From NCBI RefSeq assembly GCF_019375555.1, contig NZ_JAHXDN010000002.1, positions 186,001 to 250,000 of the forward strand: a stretch of DNA of 64,000 bases, written 5' to 3'. Position 1 is the stretch's first letter. The number at the start of each line of letters is the position of its first letter. This stretch comes from Roseobacter insulae (lineage in GTDB: Bacteria; Pseudomonadota; Alphaproteobacteria; Rhodobacterales; Rhodobacteraceae). The translations under genes were made by a program, and so were the position numbers. The notes under the pieces were generated by a model. That model ran no database searches. It was not told the origin of the DNA and saw only the letters and a program-made list of their open reading frames with translations. Of the stretch, positions 36,594 through 45,043 are shown in pieces.

Positions 36594-37988
36594 ATGCGCC
36601 TGAGCCGCTTCTTCCTGCCCGTATTGCGCGAAACCCCTGCGGAGGCGCAGATCGTCAGCCATCGCCTGATGTTGCGCGCGGGCATGATCAAGCAGAACGC
36701 TGCGGGGATCTATTCGTGGTTGCCACTGGGTTTCAAAGTGCTGCGGAAGATCGAAAACATCGTGCACGAAGAGCAGGCGCGCGCCGGCCATATCGCCATG
36801 CTGATGCCGACAGTCCAATCGGCCGATCTCTGGCGCGAAAGCGGGCGCTATGACGCCTATGGGGACGAGTTGCTGCGCATTCGCGACCGGCATGACCGCG
36901 ACATGCTTTATGGCCCGACCAATGAGGAGATGATCACTGATATCTTTCGCAGTCACGTGGGCAGCTACAAGGACCTGCCGCTCACGCTCTACCACATTCA
37001 GTGGAAGTTCCGCGACGAGATGCGCCCCCGTTTCGGGGTGATGCGGGGGCGGGAGTTCTTCATGAAGGACGGGTACAATTTCGACCTCAGCAAGGAGGAC
37101 GCGCTGCACGCCTACAACCGCCATCTGGTCACCTACCTGCGCACCTATGAGCGCATGGGCCTGCAGGCGATCCCGATGCGGGCCGATTCAGGGCCGATTG
37201 GCGGCGATGACACGCATGAGTTCCTTGTGCTGGCCGAGACGGGCGAGTCGGAGGTGTTCTACGACAGCGCCGTCACCGATCTGACTTTCGGCGATCGCGA
37301 GATTGATTACGACAGCGTCGCGCAATGCGCCGGTGTACTGGAGGAATTCACCTCCAAATACGCCCGTACGGATGAGACACATGATCAGACGGTCTTTGAA
37401 CAGCAGGTGCCGCAAGAGCGCCGCCGCACGGCGCGGGGCATCGAGGTTGGACAGATATTCTACTTTGGCACCAAGTATTCCGACGCGATGGGTGCGACCG
37501 TTCAAGGGCCGGACGGCAAGCCGACGCCGGTGCACATGGGCAGCCACGGCATCGGCGTGAGCCGTCTGGTCGGGGCGATCATCGAGGCGAGCCACGACGA
37601 CAAGGGCATTATCTGGCCTGAGGGCGTAACGCCGTTCCACTGCGGAATCGTCAACCTCAAGCAAGGGGACGCCGAGGCGGATGCGGCATGCGAAAGCCTT
37701 TATGCCGGACTGACCGCGCTGGGGCTTGACCCGCTCTATGATGATCGTGACGAACGGGCGGGCGGCAAGTTTGCCACGATGGATCTGATCGGATTGCCCT
37801 GGCGGATCACGGTGGGTCCGCGCGGGCTGAAAAACGGGGTGGTCGAACTGACCAGCCGACGCACGGGCGAGAGCGAGGAAGTGCCGCCTGAAGAGGCCGT
37901 CAAAAAGATCGCCGACATCTATCGCGGGCACCATGCAAGCGAACATGTGCCGATGATGGGCAACAGGTCGTTCCACACCTATATCTGA
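36594..37988 (+). CDS. proS: Prolyl-tRNA synthetase
   Basis: This 464-aa class II synthetase attaches proline to tRNA-Pro. The motif 2 region [20 protein letters not shown] and motif 3 [11 protein letters not shown] are clear. It is the short alphaproteobacterial form: E. coli ProS is ~570 aa because of an inserted editing domain, which is absent here. The anticodon-binding domain ends the protein. Free-standing editing, if any, would be encoded elsewhere. Confidence 0.96.
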   Translation: MRLSRFFLPVLRETPAEAQIVSHRLMLRAGMIKQNAAGIYSWLPLGFKVLRKIENIVHEEQARAGHIAMLMPTVQSADLWRESGRYDAYGDELLRIRDRHDRDMLYGPTNEEMITDIFRSHVGSYKDLPLTLYHIQWKFRDEMRPRFGVMRGREFFMKDGYNFDLSKEDALHAYNRHLVTYLRTYERMGLQAIPMRADSGPIGGDDTHEFLVLAETGESEVFYDSAVTDLTFGDREIDYDSVAQCAGVLEEFTSKYARTDETHDQTVFEQQVPQERRRTARGIEVGQIFYFGTKYSDAMGATVQGPDGKPTPVHMGSHGIGVSRLVGAIIEASHDDKGIIWPEGVTPFHCGIVNLKQGDAEADAACESLYAGLTALGLDPLYDDRDERAGGKFATMDLIGLPWRITVGPRGLKNGVVELTSRRTGESEEVPPEEAVKKIADIYRGHHASEHVPMMGNRSFHTYI

Positions 37989-38057
37989 CGCTTTGCGGCG
38001 CAGGTCCGCTCTGATACACTGCTTTCCATGCTGCCGGGGGGCGAGCAGGAGCAGGAT

Positions 38058-38555
38058 ATGATCCTTCGCACAGTGGCGCTGACAGCAGGGTTGGCAGGGG
38101 CTTTCGCAGCCGCGCAATTCCCTGCCTATTCTCAACAGTATCTGCAACGGCTTGGCGGCGCGGTGGACGCGCTGGAGCAGGTTGTCGTTGATTTCGACAC
38201 CTCTGCCGCCGCTGAAGGGCTGAGCCGACAGCAAGCTTTGACCCAAATGCGCGGCACGGCCTTTGTTGAGCGGCGTCGCAGCGACATGACACGCACGCTC
38301 AATCGCTACGAGACGTTGCGGGCGGATTTCGAGGCCTTGCAGGGCCAGGGACCTTTCATGCGGGCGTATCATCTGCGGCGTCTCTCGGATGCTGAGATCG
38401 CGCGCGGTGCCTGGCAGGCCTTCCAGCCGGCCTTTCCGCTGACCATGGCAACAATGCTCTTCGCGATCGCCGGGTTCGTCGCCACGTCGTTCTTGTCCGG
38501 TCTTATCCTTGCGGTGCTGCGCTGGCCCGCGCGCCGCAAGCCAAAGCTTGCTTGA
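38058..38555 (+). CDS. DUF2937 family membrane protein
   Basis: This ~165-aa protein starts at ATG 38058 behind GGAGCAGG. It has an N-terminal hydrophobic segment, then YSQQYLQRLGGAVDALEQVV, which is typical of the DUF2937 family, a helical central part and a C-terminal membrane segment (about residues 130-155). Its function is unknown. The placement between proS and the Lol genes is common in related bacteria. Confidence 0.82.
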   Translation: MILRTVALTAGLAGAFAAAQFPAYSQQYLQRLGGAVDALEQVVVDFDTSAAAEGLSRQQALTQMRGTAFVERRRSDMTRTLNRYETLRADFEALQGQGPFMRAYHLRRLSDAEIARGAWQAFQPAFPLTMATMLFAIAGFVATSFLSGLILAVLRWPARRKPKLA

Positions 38556-38606
38556 CGCTTTCGTGTCGAAGCCTCAGGTTGCAGCCGAGTTTACGCGGGA
38601 CGATTT

Positions 38607-39893
38607 ATGGCCACCTCAACTGCCCCTTTTGCCTATTTCGAGTGGATGATCGCCTGGCGATACCTGCGCGCGCGTCGCGCGGAGGGCGGCGTGAGCGTCA
38701 TGACGTGGATCAGCCTGATCGGCATCACGCTGGCGGTCTTTGCCCTGATCGCGACCCTTGCGGTGCGGTCGGGATTTCGCGCGGAGTTCGTCGACACGAT
38801 TCTGGGGGCCAATGCCCATGTCACGGTCTACTCACTGGGCGAGGTGACGCCGCAGGGGCGCGTCGACCGGACGATTGCAGATTATCAGGAAATGGCTGCG
38901 CGGCTGGCCGAGGTACCCGGCGTGACCCGGGCAGCGCCGCTCGTGCGCGGTCAGGTGATGGCCTCGTTCGAGGGCAACAATGCGGGCGCCGAGGTCTACG
39001 GGATTGCACCACCGGATCTGATGACATTGCCGCGCATTGCGAACCCGGAAGCCTCCATCGGCGATGTGTCCCGGTTCGGTGACGGGGTCGCATTGGGATC
39101 GGGCATTGCGCGGGAACTTGGTGTCGGCGTGGGGGACAAGGTCAAGCTGATCTCGCCCAATGGGGTCAAAACGGCCTTTGGAACCTCGCCGCGGGTGAAC
39201 GCCTATGAGGTCACCTACATCTTTACCGCCGGGCGCTACGACATTGACCGCACGCGCGTGTACCTTCCGATTTCTGACGCGCAAACTTTCTTTAATCGAG
39301 AAGGGTTGGCAGATGAAATTGAAGTGATGGTTGAACGCGCGGAAGAGGTTGAGAAACTGGCACCCGCCCTCTTTCAGGCCGCTGGCGACCGCGGGCAAAT
39401 ATGGACATGGCGGGACGCCTCCGGCAGCTTCCTGCGCGCGTTGGAGGTCGAAGACAACGTAATGTTCATCATCCTGTCCATCCTCGTTTTGATCGCGGCG
39501 ATGAACATTGTGTCCGGCCTGATCATGCTGGTGAAAAACAAGGGCGGCGACATCGGCATCCTACGGACCATGGGGCTGACACAGGGATCGATCATGCGGG
39601 TCTTTTTCATCTGCGGCGCGTTCACCGGTATTCTCGGGACCATCTGCGGCGTAATCCTCGGATCGCTTTTTGCGCTGTACATCGACCCGATCTTCTCCTT
39701 CGTGAACGTGATGATGGGCGGCGGGGTGTGGGACCCGTCGATCCGGGGCATCTACGCGCTGCCGGCCGAACTGCATCTTGATGATGTTCTTTCCGCCATC
39801 GCGCTGTCGCTGGGGTTGTCTTTCGCGGTCACTATTTTTCCGGCGCGGCGCGCGGCACGCATGAATCCGGTCGAGGCGCTGCGATATGAGTGA
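38607..39893 (+). CDS. Lipoprotein-releasing ABC transporter permease (LolC/E/F)
   Basis: This 428-aa inner-membrane permease has one N-terminal membrane segment, a large periplasmic domain (about residues 50-270) and three C-terminal segments, the FtsX/LolCE layout. The N-terminal [20 protein letters not shown] is typical. It extracts outer-membrane lipoproteins for LolA, using LolD for ATP. Only one permease gene is present here, so it may work as a homodimer (LolF type). It overlaps lolD by 8 bp. Confidence 0.93.
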   Translation: MATSTAPFAYFEWMIAWRYLRARRAEGGVSVMTWISLIGITLAVFALIATLAVRSGFRAEFVDTILGANAHVTVYSLGEVTPQGRVDRTIADYQEMAARLAEVPGVTRAAPLVRGQVMASFEGNNAGAEVYGIAPPDLMTLPRIANPEASIGDVSRFGDGVALGSGIARELGVGVGDKVKLISPNGVKTAFGTSPRVNAYEVTYIFTAGRYDIDRTRVYLPISDAQTFFNREGLADEIEVMVERAEEVEKLAPALFQAAGDRGQIWTWRDASGSFLRALEVEDNVMFIILSILVLIAAMNIVSGLIMLVKNKGGDIGILRTMGLTQGSIMRVFFICGAFTGILGTICGVILGSLFALYIDPIFSFVNVMMGGGVWDPSIRGIYALPAELHLDDVLSAIALSLGLSFAVTIFPARRAARMNPVEALRYE

Positions 39894-40569
39894 TGGGGTC
39901 CTGACGCTGAGCGGGATCGAAAAATCCTACAACCTCGGCCTGCCGGGCGAAGTGCGTGTTCTGCGGGGAATTGACCTGTCCATCGCGCGCGGCGAGGTCG
40001 TGGCGCTCGTGGCCCCTTCGGGGGCCGGTAAATCAACCCTGCTGCATATCGCGGGGTTGCTGGACACCGCAGATCGTGGACGGGTGGCAATCGAGGGCGA
40101 AGACCTGACAGAGTTGTCGGACAATCGCCGTACAGCCGCGCGCCGGGCTGACGTGGGCTTTGTCTATCAGTTTCACCATCTGCTTCCGGAGTTTTCCGCA
40201 TTGGAAAACATCGTGCTGCCACAACTCGCCAACGGCGTGTCGCAGACGGCAGCGCGGGCCCGGGCCCAGGAGCTGCTGGGCAGCGTCGGCATCGCCGGGC
40301 GGGCGGATCACCGCCCGGCCGCCCTGTCCGGGGGGGAACAACAGCGCGTTGCCTTCTGCCGGGCGCTGGCGAATACGCCGAAGCTGCTGCTCGCGGATGA
40401 ACCGACCGGCAATCTGGACCCTGCGACATCCGATCAGGTCTTCGCAGCCCTGATGACATTGGTCCGGGCTACCGGGCTTTCCGCCCTCATCGCCACGCAT
40501 AACCTCGAACTTGCGGCGCGCATGGACCGGCAGATTCGTCTGGAGGCCGGGCGGCTTGCACCAGGCTGA
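39886..40569 (+). CDS. lolD: Lipoprotein-releasing ABC transporter ATP-binding protein
   Basis: This 227-aa ATPase has Walker A (APSGAGKST, about residues 43-51), the Q-loop, the signature [11 protein letters not shown] and Walker [13 protein letters not shown]. It powers the permease encoded just upstream, whose 3' end it overlaps by 8 bp. Substrates are lipidated proteins leaving the inner membrane. Confidence 0.95.
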   Translation: MSDGVLTLSGIEKSYNLGLPGEVRVLRGIDLSIARGEVVALVAPSGAGKSTLLHIAGLLDTADRGRVAIEGEDLTELSDNRRTAARRADVGFVYQFHHLLPEFSALENIVLPQLANGVSQTAARARAQELLGSVGIAGRADHRPAALSGGEQQRVAFCRALANTPKLLLADEPTGNLDPATSDQVFAALMTLVRATGLSALIATHNLELAARMDRQIRLEAGRLAPG

Positions 40570-40640
40570 TGTCACAATGCTTGACGCGTTATTGATCTTT
40601 CGAGCAACTTGGGCGGAGCTTGCTTTGAGAAAGAAATTTT

Positions 40641-41627
40641 ATGACCCATCATTCTCTGGATGAGATCGAAACGCTGACCAAGAAAGCCTTGCTGGCCTAT
40701 GGCGCATCGCCCTTTGCGGCGTCGGAGGTTGCGCGCGCCGTTCGTGTGGCAGAGGGGTTTGGAAACAAGATATGCGGGCTCTACTACGTTGAGAGCTATT
40801 GCCTGCAATTGGAAACAGGGCGCGTTAAGGGCACCGCGGTGCCCACGGTCAGCACCCCCCGGCCCGCGGCGGTCTATGTCGATGCCGGGTTCGGATTTGC
40901 TCAGCCAGCCTTTTCTCATGGCCTGATACCGGCGCTTGACGCGGCCCGCCAGTACGGGACCGCGACGCTTGCCGTGGGGCACGCGCACACCTGCACCTCG
41001 CTGGGGTACTTCACCGAACAAATCGCCGCCGCGGGATGTATCGGGATTGGTTTCACGAATGCCTCGCCAATTGTCGCCGCTCCGGGTGGAAAGCAACGGG
41101 TTATCGGCACCAACCCTATCGCCTTTTCGGTGCCCGATGGCCAGGGCGGACTGGCCATGCAGTTCGACCAGTCGACAACGGCGGTTGCCCTGGGAAAGAT
41201 CACCATGGCCAAGGCGCTGGGGCAGGAAATCCCGTTGGGCTGGGCGCTTGATGTACATGGCGAGCCCACGACGGACCCCGACGCGGCCCTTCAGGGGTCT
41301 CTCGTGTCGATGGGGGGGCACAAGGGATGGGGTTTTGGGCTGATGGCGGAAATCCTGGCGGCGGGCATGACCGGCTCGGTCCTGTCGCGGAACGTCAGGC
41401 CGCTGAAGGCCCCCTCCGGCCCGCCGCATGATCTGGGACAGTTCTATATTATTATCGACCCCAGTGCCGCGCCTGAATTCGACTCGCGCGTAGCGGCCCT
41501 GGCGCAGGCGGCCAGCGTGGATGAGGGTGCCCGCATGCCCGGCCAGTTCCGGCACGTTCAGGAACAGGTCGAAGTTGTCGATGCAGTCTGGGCGCGCCTG
41601 ATCGAGCTTGCGGAGGGGCCGTCCTAA
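40641..41627 (+). CDS. Ldh-family (malate/L-lactate-like) oxidoreductase
   Basis: This 328-aa protein belongs to the MDH/LDH2-type NAD(P)-dependent dehydrogenases (not the Rossmann LDHs). Features include VAEGFGNKICGLYYV near the N-terminus, the GHAHTCTSLGYFTEQ region with catalytic-type His, and KQRVIGTNPIAFSVP. Family members reduce or oxidise 2-oxo or 2-hydroxy acids, including malate, sulfolactate and delta-1-piperideine-2-carboxylate; I cannot choose among them. It converges on the DMT gene and overlaps it by 4 bp. Confidence 0.85.
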   Translation: MTHHSLDEIETLTKKALLAYGASPFAASEVARAVRVAEGFGNKICGLYYVESYCLQLETGRVKGTAVPTVSTPRPAAVYVDAGFGFAQPAFSHGLIPALDAARQYGTATLAVGHAHTCTSLGYFTEQIAAAGCIGIGFTNASPIVAAPGGKQRVIGTNPIAFSVPDGQGGLAMQFDQSTTAVALGKITMAKALGQEIPLGWALDVHGEPTTDPDAALQGSLVSMGGHKGWGFGLMAEILAAGMTGSVLSRNVRPLKAPSGPPHDLGQFYIIIDPSAAPEFDSRVAALAQAASVDEGARMPGQFRHVQEQVEVVDAVWARLIELAEGPS

Positions 41628-42058
41628 GCTCTTTGCGTCACAAAGACACCAGCAGCCATCAGGGCGATGCCAAATGCACGGGTGCCACCCATTGGTGTGA
41701 TCCGTGCGCCGAACAGCCCGAAGTGATCAATGAGCGCCGTACTGATCAGTTGCCCCATAAGCACGAAGAATACGGCATTGCCGACGCCGAAATGCGGCGC
41801 GATATATGTGACCGTCAGGACATAGAAAGCGATCAGGACACCTGCCAGAAACAGGTGACGCGGGGCTTGCACCACCTTCGTCAGCGCCTGCGGTCCGGTG
41901 AGCAGCATAACGATGACACATGCCAGGAAGGCTATTGAAAACAAGACAGTGGCGGCAACCGCCGGGGAGCCGATGCGCACTCCCAGGGCTGCGTTCAGCG
42001 CGGCAAGCAAGGGGATGCCAATTCCCGCCAGCAACATGATCACTGCGTAATGGGCCAT
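41624..42058 (-). CDS. DMT-family permease, DUF606/YdcZ type
   Basis: This 144-aa protein is almost wholly hydrophobic with about five membrane segments, the single-repeat form of the drug/metabolite superfamily (DUF606). It begins MAHYAVIMLLAGIGIPLLAALN and ends GTRAFGIALMAAGVFVTQRA, both family-like. Such short proteins probably dimerise. The substrate is unknown. The gene ends within the 3' end of the Ldh gene (4 bp). Confidence 0.85.
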   Translation of the reverse strand: MAHYAVIMLLAGIGIPLLAALNAALGVRIGSPAVAATVLFSIAFLACVIVMLLTGPQALTKVVQAPRHLFLAGVLIAFYVLTVTYIAPHFGVGNAVFFVLMGQLISTALIDHFGLFGARITPMGGTRAFGIALMAAGVFVTQRA

Positions 42059-42178
42059 TCATACATCTCCTTTATGCTCCGCATCGCGTGGTGCGACCAT
42101 GGCGTCGCAAGCCGCATTGGGCAAGATGGATTGCGCATCAATTTTCGCGTGATCGTCAAATCACGAAGGTCAGGCAGG

Positions 42179-42589
42179 ATGGTCCGGTTTTTGACGATAG
42201 CAATGGTGGTCACGGCCAGCGTCGGGGCATGTGACCGCGCCTTTGGCGACCGGTCGGCCAAAGGTGCCGTACTGTTCTCGGAAAACTGTGCGGTCTGCCA
42301 CGGGGCGGATGCGCGTGGCGGCGGCGGTGCCGGTGTGGCCGGGCTGAGCAAGACACCGCCGGATCTGACCGTGCTGGCGGCAGACAACGGTGGTGAATTT
42401 CCCTTGGGCGAGACACTGGCGACGCTTGAAGGCTATGCTGATGGCGGATTACGGGGTCGCCAGATGGTGCCCTTCAACGATCTGGCAAGTGACGATAAAA
42501 GGCGGGTGCGTCTGGAAAGGGGAAGGGCACGGGTTGCGAGACCTTTGGCAGACCTGATGCAGTATCTCAGGGATGTGCAGAGGCCCTGA
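42179..42589 (+). CDS. Exported c-type cytochrome, probable lipoprotein
   Basis: I took ATG 42179 as start (AGGCAGG immediately upstream); the frame extends to 42050 across the divergent promoter. The 136-aa product has a lipoprotein-type signal ending SVGAC (Cys18), one haem site CAVCH (residues 37-41) and a probable axial Met96 (RQMVPF). It is a single-haem periplasmic electron carrier. A Gly-rich loop follows the haem site. Its partner is unknown. Confidence 0.85.
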   Translation: MVRFLTIAMVVTASVGACDRAFGDRSAKGAVLFSENCAVCHGADARGGGGAGVAGLSKTPPDLTVLAADNGGEFPLGETLATLEGYADGGLRGRQMVPFNDLASDDKRRVRLERGRARVARPLADLMQYLRDVQRP

Positions 42590-43279
42590 TCACCTGCAGA
42601 TCCCGTCAATCTCGACACCGTCCCACGGCAGGGCGACATCATAGGCGCGTGATTGCGGCAGCGGGGCGACGGGCATTGCCTGGGACATCAACGCATGCAG
42701 CCGTTTTGTGCGGGGGGCGCCCGGGTCCAGCGCACGGCAGCACACGAACTCCTCCACGATGGCCCCCTGCTGTTCGTAGCCGAAGTCATCGAATTTCGGC
42801 TCGGCATTCAGATCAAAGAGATAAGGGTCACGAGCGCCGTCGTGTTCGAATGCTGCGCGCAGCGGTGTGTACCCTGTCTCCCTGCGGTTTTGCCATTGCC
42901 ATACATGCAACAGCTCATGCGCGTAAAGCATTGCCGCGACTAAGTTAATCTGATCAGGGTAATCCGGCAGGTAGTCGTCGAGATACCAGTCGCGGTCAAA
43001 CAGGATGTGGTTATAGACCGCAACGGCGGCGGGTTTGGAGGTGATGATCTCATCGGTGATCGGCGGCAGGATACGCTCGCGGCAGGTGGTACGCGGTCGC
43101 GGCGGACGGCGGAATGTGACAGCGCGCGTCGGTGCCCCCTCGACAATGCGCACCCGGTCGAGGTCCAGCGTGCGCCCGTGAATTGTTTGCGCAAATGCGG
43201 CCTCCCGTTCTGTCAGGCGACGCCCGCAGGCCGACAGGATAATGGACGAGACAACAAGACACATAACCACTGCACGCAT
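42590..43279 (-). CDS. Lipoprotein with HExxH motif (putative metalloprotease)
   Basis: This 229-aa protein has a lipoprotein signal with Cys18 (LSAC). At residues 121-125 it carries HELLH (AHELLHVWQWQ), the zinc signature of gluzincin-type proteases, and EEF about 50 residues later could give the third ligand. It would sit in the envelope. Cysteines CRER and VCC may form a disulfide. No named family is certain. Its stop adjoins that of the cytochrome gene. Confidence 0.7.
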   Translation of the reverse strand: MRAVVMCLVVSSIILSACGRRLTEREAAFAQTIHGRTLDLDRVRIVEGAPTRAVTFRRPPRPRTTCRERILPPITDEIITSKPAAVAVYNHILFDRDWYLDDYLPDYPDQINLVAAMLYAHELLHVWQWQNRRETGYTPLRAAFEHDGARDPYLFDLNAEPKFDDFGYEQQGAIVEEFVCCRALDPGAPRTKRLHALMSQAMPVAPLPQSRAYDVALPWDGVEIDGICR

Positions 43280-43425
43280 GACGCGAGTGGGCCTGAAACC
43301 GCGCGGCGGATCAAGAGGGAATGCGACCGCGACCGATCATTTTTCAGCGAGCCGCGCCGCCGGATGTCGCGCTGTTATACGGTGGCCGGACGGGTGCGAC
43401 GTCGCCCGGCAGACATTGAGGCGGC

Positions 43426-43998
43426 TTACCAGCGGTGGCCGGGATTGTCGCGATGCTTGCCGGAATGGCCCTGTTTGAGGCGACAGGGCGCGCTGTCCAG
43501 TTTGTGCCTGACGCCGCATCTGGGGTCACCGCAGCCGGTCAGCACCACGGCGGCGGCAATCACGATGATCCATCCGATCAGGCCACCGCCCGCTTCGATG
43601 AATGCCTCTTCGCTCAACCCAAGATCGCAGGCCAGATCACGAAAACCGTCCGGATCGTCCAGATTATCCAGCAACTGCGCCAGCTTCTCCGGGTTGTCGG
43701 ACGCAATAGAGCCGAGACGTTTCAGATCGGCCTTGAGACTGGACACGGAGAGGCTGGAGGTGTCGAAACAGTCGAACTCAACCAGTATCCTGGGGAACCT
43801 CGTGCGCGTGAACCGTTCCAGCCGCGCCGATTCAAAACCGGGCAGGGGGCAGCTCGCGGCAAACCTCTCTTCGATGAACTTCTCGCCGATCGATTCAACG
43901 ATGGTGTCGGCATTTTCAACTAATGTGTAGCGGTCATCGTCCATATCGCATGGGCGCAGGCCGTCGTCTTTTTGATCAAGTGTCCGGGTCTTCGACAT
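43426..43998 (-). CDS. Uncharacterised protein with C/H-rich tail
   Basis: This 190-aa protein starts at ATG 43998 behind GGAGGAAAC. Its first ~130 residues are soluble and acidic (LRPCDMDDDRYTLVENADTI), and one hydrophobic segment (LIGWIIVIAAAVVLTG) follows near residue 140. The C-terminus has C-X10-C-X5-H-X3-H, ending PCRLKQGHSGKH, which resembles a small metal-binding motif seen in many bacterial proteins. Function is unknown. Confidence 0.7.
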   Translation of the reverse strand: MSKTRTLDQKDDGLRPCDMDDDRYTLVENADTIVESIGEKFIEERFAASCPLPGFESARLERFTRTRFPRILVEFDCFDTSSLSVSSLKADLKRLGSIASDNPEKLAQLLDNLDDPDGFRDLACDLGLSEEAFIEAGGGLIGWIIVIAAAVVLTGCGDPRCGVRHKLDSAPCRLKQGHSGKHRDNPGHRW

Positions 43999-44527
43999 AG
44001 GTGTTTCCTCCTTCACAGGGTAATGCTGCTCGGGGTCGTTGGCCTGTATGTCGGGCAGATGACCGGTGAAAACGTTTGAACAATCTACTGCCGCCATTCA
44101 CGGGCTTGGAAATGATTTTTGGTCAAATGCTGCGGTCGAGTGTACGCGTGAGGCGGGAGCAAATCAAATTGCGCCCCTGCCCGGCCGGGGCTGCGACGGC
44201 TCTGGCGGCGGAATTCAGGCTTGTGACGGCCCGGGTCAAATGATGATGATCCATGCATTACGACCGCTACGAGAAGCGGTTGTTGCGTGCTGTGCGCCTT
44301 CCCTTGGGGACGGTTTCAGATTCAAACGGGCGCAACGCCGGACGTGGTGCAAGAAAGACTCTTCGAGACGGCTGGACAGGGCAGCGCCTGACCTCGGGCC
44401 GGAGGGCGTCTTGCAATCCTTCCAGTGGAAGGATTGAGCCCGGAGGGATGCGGGAGCATCAGGGGGCACGCAGTGCGCCCTCCCTGGGGGGAGGTCGGGC
44501 GCGGCCCCGGGCAATTACAGTTATCTG
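43999..44527. other. Gene-free stretch with dense stem-loops
   Basis: No convincing gene is present. CAATCCTTCC-AGT-GGAAGGATTG (44414-44436) is a perfect 10-bp hairpin. An imperfect stem around GGGGGCAC-GCA-GTGCGCCC and CCTCCC-TGG-GGGAGG follow within 70 bp. Weak frames on both strands (for example 44236-44514 on the minus strand) look like chance or repeat-element translation. This may be a REP-like repeat cluster or a structured RNA. Confidence 0.45.
44414..44436. repeat. Perfect 10-bp inverted repeat
   Basis: CAATCCTTCC-AGT-GGAAGGATTG forms a stable hairpin in the gap between the C/H-tail gene and the SieB-like gene. No T run follows. Confidence 0.6.
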
Positions 44528-45043
44528 CTAGCCGCTTTCCAACAGCGTAGGTTCGGACTTAATAATTCGGAGGGCTACGGGTTGAATGGAGTATGCAAAT
44601 CGGTCCCCGCCACCGGGTATGCCCAGCGAAGATGAGCGGGTTATTAGATTTTTCCCCTCGAGCATGTTCGCAGTACCATCTGAATAAGACAAAATTATTG
44701 TAGATTGATCGTCTTCCAAAAATCTCTTTAAAACTGTTTTTTCGTCGCCAGATAGTTCCAAAATAAATTGCCGCGCGTTGCGTCGATAGACCCAATTTTT
44801 GTATCTGTTTTTGAAATACTTCTGCGCAACATCAAAAACTTCAACGGTCAAAAATGAAAGTGAAAAAAATAGTGTCAACGCAGTTTCAGTGCGGAAAGCT
44901 TCTACTAAGCTGTCGAGGCTGAGCAATTTTAGAATGTTTTGCGGGGTAGCCAATAACAAGCAAGAGAAAAAGAACAGTCCGAGTGCCAGCCGCCAAGCCA
45001 ACGGTCGCAGCTGCGACAAGCTTGTCAGCAAACCCTCAAACAT
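44528..45043 (-). CDS. SieB-like superinfection exclusion protein
   Basis: This 171-aa protein has two membrane segments (about residues 16-33 and 54-72) and a cytoplasmic C-terminal half with LSGDEKTVLKRFL (97-109), a TIILSYSDG strand and a final FAYSIQPVALRI. This layout and these motifs match the superinfection-exclusion B family, membrane proteins of phages and prophage remnants that block infection by related phages. I chose ATG 45043: GGAGGAG lies just before it, inside the end of parE, which it overlaps by 8 bp. The codon usage is clearly AT-rich compared with neighbours, indicating recent acquisition. Confidence 0.72.
   Translation of the reverse strand: MFEGLLTSLSQLRPLAWRLALGLFFFSCLLLATPQNILKLLSLDSLVEAFRTETALTLFFSLSFLTVEVFDVAQKYFKNRYKNWVYRRNARQFILELSGDEKTVLKRFLEDDQSTIILSYSDGTANMLEGKNLITRSSSLGIPGGGDRFAYSIQPVALRIIKSEPTLLESG

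Noticed and set aside
44066-44514. Frames on both strands in the hairpin-rich gap
   Set aside because: They overlap one another, lack ribosome sites and read as translated repeat sequence. I kept the region as non-coding.
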